From Rhodospirillaceae bacterium (GTDB lineage Bacteria > Pseudomonadota > Alphaproteobacteria > UBA6615): DNA of 64,000 nt. Positions 35,738 through 43,924 of the stretch are shown one piece after another. The DNA lies in the NCBI GenBank assembly GCA_018667335.1, contig JABIVD010000052.1, positions 1-64,000 of the forward strand. The letters are read 5' to 3'. A program made the position numbers and the translations under genes. A model generated the notes under the pieces. It saw only the letters and a program-made list of their open reading frames with translations, ran no database searches and had not been told where the DNA came from. Each line of letters begins with the position of its first letter. Position 1 is the first letter of the stretch.

Positions 35738-37516
35738 ATGTCCGACTACAACGCACCCGTGCAGGATATGCAGTTCATTCTCGAGAATCTCTGCGACATG
35801 GACGGCTTGCGAGATCTCCCGGTATTCGCGGAGACGACCAGCGACCTGGTGGAGCAAATCCTCAACGAATCAGCCCGGTTCACGGGCGAAGTCGTTGCCC
35901 CGCTCAATCAAACGGGCGACCAGCAGACATCGACCCTGTCCGGCAGCGACGTGACGACCCCCGACGGCTTCAAGGAGGCGTATCAAGCCTTCGTCGACGG
36001 CGGCTGGAACGGCACGCCGTTCGAGGCCGAGCATGGCGGCATGGGCCTTCCCTGGACGCTCACCACCGCGCTCCAGGAGATGTGGCAATCCTCCAACCTC
36101 GCCTGGTCCCTGTGCCCGCTGCTGACCATCGGTGCGATCGAATCCGTGATCGCCCATGGCGCGCCGGAGCTGAAGGAAAAATTCCTCGAGAAACTCGTGT
36201 CCGGCGAATGGACCGGCACGATGAACCTGACCGAGCCCCAGGCCGGCACCGACCTCAGCCTGCTCAAATCCCGCGCCGATCGCGAAGGCGATCACTACCG
36301 GATCAAGGGTACGAAGATCTTCATCACCTATGGCGATCAGGATTTCACCGACAACATCATCCACCTCGTGCTGGCCCGGCTGCCCGATGCGCCGCCGGGA
36401 GTGAAGGGCATCAGCCTCTTCCTCGTGCCCAAATTTCTGGTGAACGACGACGGATCTCTCGGCGAACGCAACGACGCGCACGTGATTGGCCTTGAGCACA
36501 AGCTGGGTATCCATGCGAGCCCGACTTGCGTCATCGCCTATGGCGAGAATGGTGACGGCGCGGTCGGATACCTGATCGGCGAAGAACATGACGGCCTGCG
36601 CTGCATGTTCACGATGATGAACAACGCGCGCCTGAATGTCGGCCTGCAGGGCGTGTCGATCGCCGAACGCGCGTATCAGCACGCTGTGGCGTATGCCCGC
36701 GAGCGGGTCCAGTCGGCACCAGTCGAGGGCGGCAAGGAATCCGTGACCATCATCCAGCATCCGGACGTACGGCGTATGCTCATGTCCATGCGGGCCCAGA
36801 CCGAGGCCATGCGAGCGCTCGCCTACTACACCAACTCCGCGCTCGATCGCTCGCGCCATCACGACGACCCCCAGGCACGCGGCTACAACCAGCGCCGCAC
36901 CGACCTGCTGACTCCGGTGGTCAAGGCCTGGTGCACCGATCTGGGCGTCGACATCGCCTCCATCGGCGTGCAGGTGCATGGCGGCATGGGCTTCATCGAG
37001 GAAACCGGCGCCGCGCAGTATTTTCGCGATTCGCGCATCGCGCCGATCTACGAAGGCACCAACGGCATCCAGGCCATCGATCTGCTTGGCCGAAAGCTCA
37101 TGCGCGACGGTGGTGCTGCGATGGAAGAATTGCTCGAGGAGCTGGACGATCTTCCTGATTCCGAAGATCCGGAGATCGCAACCATCATCGACGAACAGAA
37201 GAATGCCAACCGGGTGCTGCGCCACGCCACGGAATGGATGCTCGACCCCGCCAACAACGATGTGAACCGGAAGTTCGCGGGCGCCCACGCTTTCCTGCAC
37301 CTGGCCGGGACCGTCGTCGGCGGCTGGCTGATGACCCGGTCGGCACTTGCCGCAGCAAGTGGGTCAAAAAGCGGGGCCAGCCCCGAGTTCCTCGACTCCA
37401 AGCGGATCACGGCGCGGTTCTACGCGGATCACATTCTGCCCCGCGCCAACATGCATCTGGAAACGATCACCCGGGGCGGAGATTCGGTAATGGCGCTGGC
37501 CGAGGACCGTTTCTAG
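35738..37516 (+). CDS. acyl-CoA dehydrogenase, DmdC-type long form
   Basis: The 592-residue FAD enzyme is longer than ordinary acyl-CoA dehydrogenases because of an extra C-terminal domain (from about 475), as in 3-methylmercaptopropionyl-CoA dehydrogenase DmdC and relatives. It has MNLTEPQAGTDLSLL, FITYGDQDFTDNIIHLVLAR, VQVHGGMGFIEETG and the catalytic-Glu block APIYEGTNGIQAIDLLGRKL. DMSP-derived substrates are one possibility, but other acyl-CoAs are equally compatible. GGAG precedes ATG 35738. Confidence 0.88.
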   Translation: MSDYNAPVQDMQFILENLCDMDGLRDLPVFAETTSDLVEQILNESARFTGEVVAPLNQTGDQQTSTLSGSDVTTPDGFKEAYQAFVDGGWNGTPFEAEHGGMGLPWTLTTALQEMWQSSNLAWSLCPLLTIGAIESVIAHGAPELKEKFLEKLVSGEWTGTMNLTEPQAGTDLSLLKSRADREGDHYRIKGTKIFITYGDQDFTDNIIHLVLARLPDAPPGVKGISLFLVPKFLVNDDGSLGERNDAHVIGLEHKLGIHASPTCVIAYGENGDGAVGYLIGEEHDGLRCMFTMMNNARLNVGLQGVSIAERAYQHAVAYARERVQSAPVEGGKESVTIIQHPDVRRMLMSMRAQTEAMRALAYYTNSALDRSRHHDDPQARGYNQRRTDLLTPVVKAWCTDLGVDIASIGVQVHGGMGFIEETGAAQYFRDSRIAPIYEGTNGIQAIDLLGRKLMRDGGAAMEELLEELDDLPDSEDPEIATIIDEQKNANRVLRHATEWMLDPANNDVNRKFAGAHAFLHLAGTVVGGWLMTRSALAAASGSKSGASPEFLDSKRITARFYADHILPRANMHLETITRGGDSVMALAEDRF

Positions 37517-37616
37517 AATTTATTTTCACGCCTGTGACAGTCGTCACATCGCGCCGCCACACCGTCGGATAGATTGACCTCATTGCTCCCTTACCCAGGA
37601 AGCAAGCCTCCCCTCA

Positions 37617-37651
37617 GGGGCGGTGGCCCGACAGTGTCGGACCACCGCCCC
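37617..37651. other. 35-nt near-perfect palindrome upstream of speD
   Basis: GGGGCGGTGG pairs with CCACCGCCCC, then after one mismatch CCGACA pairs with TGTCGG around a single central G at 37634. It lies in a 277-bp gap otherwise without genes, about 100 bp after the acyl-CoA dehydrogenase and 140 bp before speD. It may terminate the upstream transcript (no T-tract) or be an attenuator or operator for the polyamine genes. Confidence 0.65.
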
Positions 37652-37793
37652 ACCCCCATTTCTCCTGCAAATGATCTGACCTGATAGACTGTCCGACAAA
37701 CAGTCAGACAAGCAGCGCATTTGGTTGTTGCGCGCTCGGAAAGTTTCACTAAAAAGCACCGGCCCGACAAACGCCTTCTGGAGTTCCAATGGG

Positions 37794-38207
37794 ATGGCAA
37801 ACAACGCGTCCGCGGCCGTAGAACCGGCCCCCCTCACCGACTATTTCGTTCACGAGAACGGCGTCACATTCGCCGGGCGGCATCTGCTTGTGGACCTATG
37901 GGATGCCGAGCATCTGACCGACATCGAATTTATCGAACAGACCCTGCGCAATGCAGCTGAGGCGGCCGGCGCCACCGTTCTGGATGTGAAGCTGCATCAG
38001 TTCTCGAATTCCGGCGGCGTGTCGGGAGTGGCGATCCTCGCTGAGAGCCATATCTCGATCCACACCTGGCCCGAGCGCGATTTTGCGGCGATCGACGTCT
38101 TCATGTGCGGTACCTGCAACCCACACAATTCGCTGCCGACATTGAAATCCGCGTTTGCCGCCAAATCCATCACCGTGAACAAGGCCCGCCGGGGCATCGT
38201 GACTTGA
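37794..38207 (+). CDS. speD: S-adenosylmethionine decarboxylase proenzyme
   Basis: The 137-residue prokaryotic-type SpeD makes decarboxylated SAM, the aminopropyl donor for spermidine. Self-cleavage occurs in AESHISIHTWPE, turning Ser85 into the pyruvoyl group. The catalytic Cys block is FMCGTCNPHNS. The start is ATG 37794 with GGAG 10 nt upstream. The stop overlaps the TTG start of speE (TTGA), so the two are translationally coupled. Confidence 0.94.
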   Translation: MANNASAAVEPAPLTDYFVHENGVTFAGRHLLVDLWDAEHLTDIEFIEQTLRNAAEAAGATVLDVKLHQFSNSGGVSGVAILAESHISIHTWPERDFAAIDVFMCGTCNPHNSLPTLKSAFAAKSITVNKARRGIVT

Positions 38208-39088
38208 CCGACACGGACGGCGGTTCGGCGCAAGACTGGGCGTGGTTTGACGAACCCCTCGGGGTCGGGCTGCAACTGGGTCTGCAAGTCGAATCCGTCG
38301 TCTTCCGCGAGACGACCGAGCACCAAGACCTGGTGATCTACGAGACGTCTCAATGGGGCCGGGTCATGGCGCTCGACGGGATCATGCAGGTCTGCGAGCG
38401 CGACGAGTTCATCTATCACGAGATGCTGACCCACGTGCCGATCCTCGCGCACGGCGACGCACGCAACGTCTGCGTCATCGGCGGCGGCGATGGGGGCATT
38501 CTCCGCGAGGCGCTCCGGCATCCCGTGGACCGGGTCACGATGGTCGAGATCGATGCTTCGGTGATCGAGATTTGCGCCGCCCATCTACCATCCATTTCCA
38601 ACGGCGCATTCGACGACCCCCGCACGGACCTGGTGATCGCGGACGGCGCGCACTTCATCGCCGAGACCGAAAAGCGCTTCGACGTCATTATCGTCGATTC
38701 AACCGATCCGATCGGGCCAGGCGAGGTCCTGTTCACCAGCGAATTCTATGGGCACTGCCAGTCCCGGCTAACGGAAGGCGGCATCGTCGTCACCCAGAGC
38801 GGCGTGGCGATGATCCAGGGCGAGGAGCTGACCACCACCGTGCGGCGTCTGAGCGAACATTTCGCCGATTCCAGCGCCTATATCGCACCGATCCCGACCT
38901 ATGCCGGCGGCTTCATGGCGTTTGGATGGGGGACAGACAACCCAGACCTGCGCCAACTGCCCGCTGAAACGCTTGCTCAGCGCTATGGAAAGGTCGATAT
39001 CCAGACGCGATACTATAATCCCGGCCTGCATGTCGGCGCCTTCGCGCTGCCGACATATATCGCCGAATATGTGGAGGCTGCCCGATGA
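38204..39088 (+). CDS. speE: polyamine aminopropyltransferase (spermidine synthase)
   Basis: The 294-residue Rossmann-fold transferase moves aminopropyl from decarboxylated SAM to putrescine. Family motifs are ETTEHQDLVIYET, MALDGIMQVCERDEFIYHEML, VCVIGGGDGGILREALRH (dcSAM site), VDSTDPIGPGEVLFT and TYAGGFMAFGWGT. The start is a TTG overlapping the speD stop. The open frame continues upstream into speD, but the protein family begins here. The stop overlaps the next gene's start (ATGA), giving a three-gene coupled unit. Confidence 0.95.
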   Translation: MTDTDGGSAQDWAWFDEPLGVGLQLGLQVESVVFRETTEHQDLVIYETSQWGRVMALDGIMQVCERDEFIYHEMLTHVPILAHGDARNVCVIGGGDGGILREALRHPVDRVTMVEIDASVIEICAAHLPSISNGAFDDPRTDLVIADGAHFIAETEKRFDVIIVDSTDPIGPGEVLFTSEFYGHCQSRLTEGGIVVTQSGVAMIQGEELTTTVRRLSEHFADSSAYIAPIPTYAGGFMAFGWGTDNPDLRQLPAETLAQRYGKVDIQTRYYNPGLHVGAFALPTYIAEYVEAAR

Positions 39089-39690
39089 GTGACCCGATCA
39101 AATTCTATTTCGCCTGCCCGTCGCCCTGGTCGTATCTGGCCATGGATGCGCTGAAAGCCCTAGGGGAGAAACACAGTCGCGAAATCGCCTTCAAGCCCAC
39201 CCATGTCGGGCAGCAGTGGCAGCAGACCAGCGCGGGCCGCCCGCTCGGGGACCGTCCCGCGGTGCTCCAGGCCTACCGGCTCATCGAACTGCCCCGCTGG
39301 GCAGCATGGCGCGGTGTGCCGATCAACACCGAGCCCAAACACTTCCCGGCACCCTTCCCCCTATCGTCGGGCGTGATCATTGCCGCCGGACAGGCCGGCG
39401 CCAATATGTATGAAATCACCCGCGCGCTGATGCGAGGTTGCTGGGTCGATGAATTGAACATCGGCGATCCCAGCGACGTCGCGGCCATCGCCGACGGTGT
39501 CGGCCTCGATGGCGCGGCACTGGTTGCAGCCGCGGAATCCGACGCGGTCACGGCTGAGCTTCAGGCCAATACGGACGAATCCCTGGCCGATGGTGCCTGG
39601 AGTGTCCCCTCCTTCGTGGTCGATGGCGAGCTGTTCTTCGGCCAGGACCGGATCGAGATGATGGACTGGCGCCTGACCGACACCAAATAG
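39085..39690 (+). CDS. 2-hydroxychromene-2-carboxylate isomerase family (DsbA-like fold)
   Basis: The 201-residue thioredoxin-fold protein of the kappa-GST/HCCA-isomerase group begins IKFYFACPSPWSYLAMDAL, with the glutathione-site Ser. It ends with the cis-Pro element SVPSFVVDGELFFGQDRIEMM. It overlaps the speE stop by 4 nt, so it is cotranslated with the spermidine genes. A link between a glutathione-type isomerase and polyamines is not established. Confidence 0.88.
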   Translation: MSDPIKFYFACPSPWSYLAMDALKALGEKHSREIAFKPTHVGQQWQQTSAGRPLGDRPAVLQAYRLIELPRWAAWRGVPINTEPKHFPAPFPLSSGVIIAAGQAGANMYEITRALMRGCWVDELNIGDPSDVAAIADGVGLDGAALVAAAESDAVTAELQANTDESLADGAWSVPSFVVDGELFFGQDRIEMMDWRLTDTK

Positions 39691-39741
39691 CGGACGCCAC
39701 CTATCCTTGCGCGACGCGGGCGCCCGGGGATTAACTGTTGC

Positions 39742-40566
39742 ATGGATCTGTTTCTGGAACTGGCGCCGCTCGCTGGCGTCCTGATCGTCACCGGGTGCGT
39801 TGCAGGCGTCCTCGCCGGACTGCTCGGTGTGGGCGGTGGCATCATCGTCGTCCCGGTGCTGTTCACCATGCTCGGCCTCCTCGACATCGACGAGTCCGTG
39901 CGCATGCACGTGGCGGTCGGCACATCGCTGGCCAGCATCGTTATCACATCCATAATCTCGGCCCGCTCCCACCATCGGCGCGGCGCGGTCGACACGGACC
40001 TCCTCAAAAAATGGGGCATTTGGATCTTGACCGGATCGGTTGCCGGCACCCTAATCGCCGGCGCGGTCGACGGGCCCGTTCTCAGCATGGTGTTCGCATT
40101 TGTCGCGCTTGCAGTCGCGCTCTACATGGCCGCGACATCAGCAGATTTCCGAATCCGGGACAGCCTGCCAGCAGGGGTCTTCGGCAAACTCTCGGGCTTC
40201 GTCATAGGCGGTCTTTCTGCGATGATGGGGATCGGCGGCGGCACCCTGTGTGTGCCCTATTTCAACGCCTTCGGCTTTCCCGTGCATCGCGCGGTCGGCA
40301 CTGCGGCGGCGATCGGCCTGGTCATCGCGCTCCCGGCGACCATCGGTTTCGTTGCGACCGGCTGGGGCATCCCGGCCCTGCCCGAGGCCAGCGTCGGCCA
40401 TGTGAACCTGCTCGGCCTGATTCTGATCGCACCTTTCACGTCCCTGACCGCACCCCTCGGCGTGCGGCTTGCGCATCGTTTGAGTTCGCGAACGCTCAAG
40501 CTTCTGTTCGCGCTGTTCCTCTTCGCGACTTCAGCCCGGATGATGGTTGCGCTGTTCCTGACCTAG
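39742..40566 (+). CDS. TSUP/TauE-SafE family anion exporter
   Basis: The 274-residue protein has about eight membrane helices and the internal repeat motif of the family, GLLGVGGGIIVVPVLF near residue 25 and MMGIGGGTLCVPYFNAFG near residue 165. TSUP proteins export sulfite, sulfoacetate or related organosulfur anions; the substrate is not determined. It lies 51 bp after the isomerase gene in the same direction and ends 9 bp from the convergent GmhB-like gene. Confidence 0.9.
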   Translation: MDLFLELAPLAGVLIVTGCVAGVLAGLLGVGGGIIVVPVLFTMLGLLDIDESVRMHVAVGTSLASIVITSIISARSHHRRGAVDTDLLKKWGIWILTGSVAGTLIAGAVDGPVLSMVFAFVALAVALYMAATSADFRIRDSLPAGVFGKLSGFVIGGLSAMMGIGGGTLCVPYFNAFGFPVHRAVGTAAAIGLVIALPATIGFVATGWGIPALPEASVGHVNLLGLILIAPFTSLTAPLGVRLAHRLSSRTLKLLFALFLFATSARMMVALFLT

Positions 40567-40575
40567 GTGACCTGA

Positions 40576-41142
40576 TCAGCCAGTCGTTTGGTTCTTCACG
40601 AGCCAAGCGACCGCATCGGCCAGCGATCCCACGACGGCGTCGGCTCGGGTGCCTGTCGTATCTTCAGTACCATCCAACAGCAGGCGCACGCCGACACCGC
40701 CGTTGATACCAGCCTCGATATCGGTCTCACGGTCGCCGACGATGGCAGAGGCCGCCATATCGATATTGAACGCATCACGCGCCTTGAACAGCATCCCCGG
40801 CCCCGGCTTCCGGTCGGGCGACTCGCGTTTGTAAACGCCGATCCCCTCTTCAGGATGGGTGGGTGAAAAATAGGTACGGGCAATTTCGACGCCCTTCTCG
40901 CGGAACTGCTCTTCCATCCACCCGGTCAAGGCGTGGAACTGCTGCTCGGTATAAAGACCCCGGCCGATCCCCGCCTGGTTGGTCACGACCACCAGCAGAT
41001 AGCCCATATCCCGGGCCGCGACGCAGGCCTCGAAGACGCCATCACGGAAGATGAAATCCTCGACCCGCCAGATGTACCCGCTATCGACGTTGATCACGCC
41101 GTCACGGTCCAGAAAAAGAGCTTTCGCCTGCTTCTGCGACAT
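40576..41142 (-). CDS. GmhB-like HAD-IIIA phosphatase
   Basis: The 188-residue HAD phosphatase has nucleophile Asp in LFLDRDGVINVD, then VVVTNQAGIGRGLY, a DRKPGPGMLFKA block and IVGDRETDIEAG. It resembles D-glycero-D-manno-heptose 1,7-bisphosphate 7-phosphatase of LPS heptose synthesis. The zinc-binding cysteines found in E. coli GmhB between the HPEEG and RKPGPG blocks are missing, so another sugar or nucleotide phosphate is possible. It lies 8 bp behind the ThDP enzyme and is probably cotranscribed with it. Confidence 0.82.
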   Translation of the reverse strand: MSQKQAKALFLDRDGVINVDSGYIWRVEDFIFRDGVFEACVAARDMGYLLVVVTNQAGIGRGLYTEQQFHALTGWMEEQFREKGVEIARTYFSPTHPEEGIGVYKRESPDRKPGPGMLFKARDAFNIDMAASAIVGDRETDIEAGINGGVGVRLLLDGTEDTTGTRADAVVGSLADAVAWLVKNQTTG

Positions 41143-41150
41143 AAACGCGA

Positions 41151-42818
41151 TTACTCGGCCGCGTTCCGCACCCGCTCACGCAGTTGCGAAAGGGTGAAGT
41201 TGCTCGCAATCAGCTCCTGGTCAACGACCAGTTCGATCACCGCCGGGCGGCCCGCCGCGAGCGCCCGTTCCATCGCAGGGGCGAACTCCTCGGTCGTCGT
41301 CACGCGTTCGCCCTGGGCACCGAATGCTTCCGCCCAGGCGACGAAATCGGGATTGCGCAGATGGGTTGCGATCTCACGTCCCGGATACTCGCGCTCTTCA
41401 TGCATCCGGATGGTGCCATACATGCTGTTGTTGGCGATGATCAGCACGATCGGCAGGTCATGCTGGACCGCCGTGGCGAGCTCGTTGCCGGTCATCAGGA
41501 TTCCGCCATCGCCTGCGTAACAAACCACCGGGACATCCGGTCGCGCGACCTTGGCCGCGATCGCCGCGGGCATGCCATAGCCCATGGACCCGTTGGCCGG
41601 CCCCAGCTGCGTCCGGTACGTTCGGAACTTGTAGAAGCGACTGGTCCAGCCGGCAAAGTTGCCGGCATCAGTGGTGATGATGGCCTCGTCGGGCAGAATA
41701 TCGCGAAGCTGGACGAACAGCTCGGCCGGGTTCAGGGGGCCGGGCACATCCACAGGCACGGTCCAGGCGTCAAAGTCGCTTCGCCCCGCCTTGAGCCAGT
41801 CGGCCCATCGACCCGGATCGAGCTGGAGGCTCCGCCGGGCCTTCGAGACAAACGCCCCAATTCCCGATGCGATCGGCAAATCGGCCTGATAGACCCGCCC
41901 AAGCTCGGTATGGTCGGGATAGACATGGATCATGGTCTGGTCCGGCCGTGGCGCCTTGATGATGGTGTAGGCTTGGGACGTCGTCTCCCCCAGCCGCGCA
42001 CCAACGACCAGCAAGAGATCGGCATCCAGCACGCGCTGCGTGAGCTTCGGATTGGTGTTGTAGCCAAGCTCCCCGACGAAGTTCGGGTGGTCGTTGTTGA
42101 AAATATCCATGACCCGGAACGACGACACAGCCGGCAGGCCGTTCGATTCACAAAACGCCTCGAATTCGGCGCAAATCTCCTTCGACCAGCTGCCACCGCC
42201 GAAAATGACCAGCGGACGTTCGGCGGCTGACAAGAGCTCGCGGACGCGGACCATATCCGCATCGCTCGGTTCCGGCTTCGCATGGGCCGCGACCTTCGCA
42301 TCTGCGACGTCGACCTCATCCGTCAGCATGTCTTCGGGCAACGACACCACCACGGGGCCCGGTCGCCCCCCTGCCGCAACCGCGAAGGCGCGCGCCGTGA
42401 TCTCGGGCATCCGGGCGGCATCGTCCACCTCGACCGCCCACTTGGCGACCGGCGCAAACATCGCTTCGAAATCAATTTCCTGGAACGCCTCGCGCCGGCG
42501 AAAAGCACGTGGCACCTGCCCCACGAACAGAATCATCGGCGAGGAATCCTGCAGCGCCGTGTGGACACCGATGCTGGCGTTACACGCCCCGGGACCACGG
42601 GTGACAAAGGCGACGCCCGGCTTACCCGTTAGCTTGCCATACGCCTCGGCAGCATATGCAGCACCGTTCTCGTGTCGGCAGGTGATGACCCGCACTTTTT
42701 CCCGAACGTCATACAACGCGTCCAGCGCCGCGAGATAACTCTCGCCTGGTACGCAAAAAACCGTATCGACCCCGTGCAAAAGCAAAGTGTCGACCAAAAC
42801 CTGTCCGCCCGTGCGCAA
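41151..42818 (-). CDS. thiamine-diphosphate enzyme, acetolactate synthase-like
   Basis: The 555-residue ThDP enzyme has the three-domain layout of the acetolactate synthase/oxalyl-CoA decarboxylase family. The catalytic Glu is in CRHENGAAYAAEAYG, VTRGPGACNASIG follows, and the cofactor/Mg motif is GDGGILMTGNELATAVQHDL with a downstream NN. It lacks a neighbouring regulatory subunit (ilvH), so it is unlikely to be the biosynthetic AHAS. Relatives degrade or ligate 2-oxo acids. The start is TTG 42818 after a run of G; 130 bp separate it from the divergent shikimate-dehydrogenase-like gene. Confidence 0.85.
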   Translation of the reverse strand: MRTGGQVLVDTLLLHGVDTVFCVPGESYLAALDALYDVREKVRVITCRHENGAAYAAEAYGKLTGKPGVAFVTRGPGACNASIGVHTALQDSSPMILFVGQVPRAFRRREAFQEIDFEAMFAPVAKWAVEVDDAARMPEITARAFAVAAGGRPGPVVVSLPEDMLTDEVDVADAKVAAHAKPEPSDADMVRVRELLSAAERPLVIFGGGSWSKEICAEFEAFCESNGLPAVSSFRVMDIFNNDHPNFVGELGYNTNPKLTQRVLDADLLLVVGARLGETTSQAYTIIKAPRPDQTMIHVYPDHTELGRVYQADLPIASGIGAFVSKARRSLQLDPGRWADWLKAGRSDFDAWTVPVDVPGPLNPAELFVQLRDILPDEAIITTDAGNFAGWTSRFYKFRTYRTQLGPANGSMGYGMPAAIAAKVARPDVPVVCYAGDGGILMTGNELATAVQHDLPIVLIIANNSMYGTIRMHEEREYPGREIATHLRNPDFVAWAEAFGAQGERVTTTEEFAPAMERALAAGRPAVIELVVDQELIASNFTLSQLRERVRNAAE

Positions 42819-42948
42819 ATCGCCCCCCGTTACAACTCTTTGATATTATTTGTATATTACGCCACATCAACTTTCAGAATGCGCAACTCCAAGGATATCA
42901 TCTTGCGCCCCACCGGAAAACCGGGCGTGTTAGTATCATTGTAGGTAC

Positions 42949-43917
42949 GTGATTGATCCGCCACCAGTAATGTCGACGTCTTCCATGGTAACGATTCCAA
43001 GTTCTCCAAAAGGTCCCACGGTGTATGTGGTGGGCGAACAGCCGGTCGATGACGCGTTCCGATCGCTGATCGAACTCGGCATGAAGACCCTGAACGCCGA
43101 ATCGTGCGCCATCGAGAGCTTGCAGACTGCACCCGACGTCAACCCGGCGGATCGCAGTTCAATCCTCGAATTTCTCCAGGATGAATACAATGCGCGCGGT
43201 GCATTGATCGCCGGCCAGTCGCCGCAATTTCTCGATGAAGCCAGCGACGCCTATGACGAGATCGACGATGCTTGTCTGCTCCTCGGCGAAGTCGGCGTTA
43301 TTGTACGGGAGCCGGGTCGGTTGCGGGCGATGGCGCCACGCCTCAAAGCCGCCATTCGAACGGTAGACCGTCTCCTGCCGGGCGACACAGCGGAACTGCT
43401 GATCCTCGGTGCCGGACCGGATGCGCGCGCTGTCGCCGCGGCGATTTCAACGGGGGCCTGCAAGGCCCGGCCGAAGAAGGTCACCATTGCCAGCACAGAC
43501 GCGAAGGGCCTTGCGGACGTTCGACAACATATCGAAAGCCGGGTGGACAAAAAGATCGTGCTCGAGATTCGACATGTCGAAAGCCATATGGAACATGACC
43601 GGCTGCTGGCCCTGATGCCACCGCGAAGCGCGGTTATCAACGCCAGCCAGACCGAGTATGGCAACAATGCCGCCGTTGGTGACGCCGCCCTGTTTCCCGC
43701 CCAATCCGTCGTCTGCGACCTGCTTGCGCCCGCCGGAAAATCACGCATTCTCGCCGAGGCGGTCCAGCAGCGCAGCGCGTCAAATCTGACCCTCCACGAT
43801 GGACGCATATACACACTCGAACGCCGTTTCGCGATCCTGCAGACCATGTTCGGCGCAGATGCCAACGAGGCCCAACTGGCCGCATTGCGCGAGGGTGTCG
43901 AGAAACTCGACACCTAG
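42949..43917 (+). CDS. shikimate dehydrogenase-like (AroE/quinate-type fold) protein
   Basis: The protein is about 322 residues. The N-terminal part aligns by pattern with AroE substrate domains (TVYVVGEQPVDDAFRSLIEL). The second half has a Rossmann nucleotide site in AELLILGAGPDARAVAAAI and later SAVINASQTEYGNN and GDAALFPAQSVVCDLL, paralleling AroE. The catalytic Lys/Asp pair of genuine shikimate dehydrogenase is not clearly present, so the activity is doubtful. The start is uncertain: GTG 42949, ATG 42970 or ATG 42985. It diverges from the ThDP enzyme. Confidence 0.7.
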   Translation: MIDPPPVMSTSSMVTIPSSPKGPTVYVVGEQPVDDAFRSLIELGMKTLNAESCAIESLQTAPDVNPADRSSILEFLQDEYNARGALIAGQSPQFLDEASDAYDEIDDACLLLGEVGVIVREPGRLRAMAPRLKAAIRTVDRLLPGDTAELLILGAGPDARAVAAAISTGACKARPKKVTIASTDAKGLADVRQHIESRVDKKIVLEIRHVESHMEHDRLLALMPPRSAVINASQTEYGNNAAVGDAALFPAQSVVCDLLAPAGKSRILAEAVQQRSASNLTLHDGRIYTLERRFAILQTMFGADANEAQLAALREGVEKLDT

Positions 43918-43924
43918 AGAGCCG

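Noticed and set aside
35870-37300. 476-codon minus-strand open frame opposite the acyl-CoA dehydrogenase
   Set aside because: No family signature, and the plus-strand frame is a clear acyl-CoA dehydrogenase along its whole length.
41151-42818. Biosynthetic acetolactate synthase (ilvB)
   Set aside because: No regulatory subunit or ilvC nearby; a general ThDP-enzyme call is safer.
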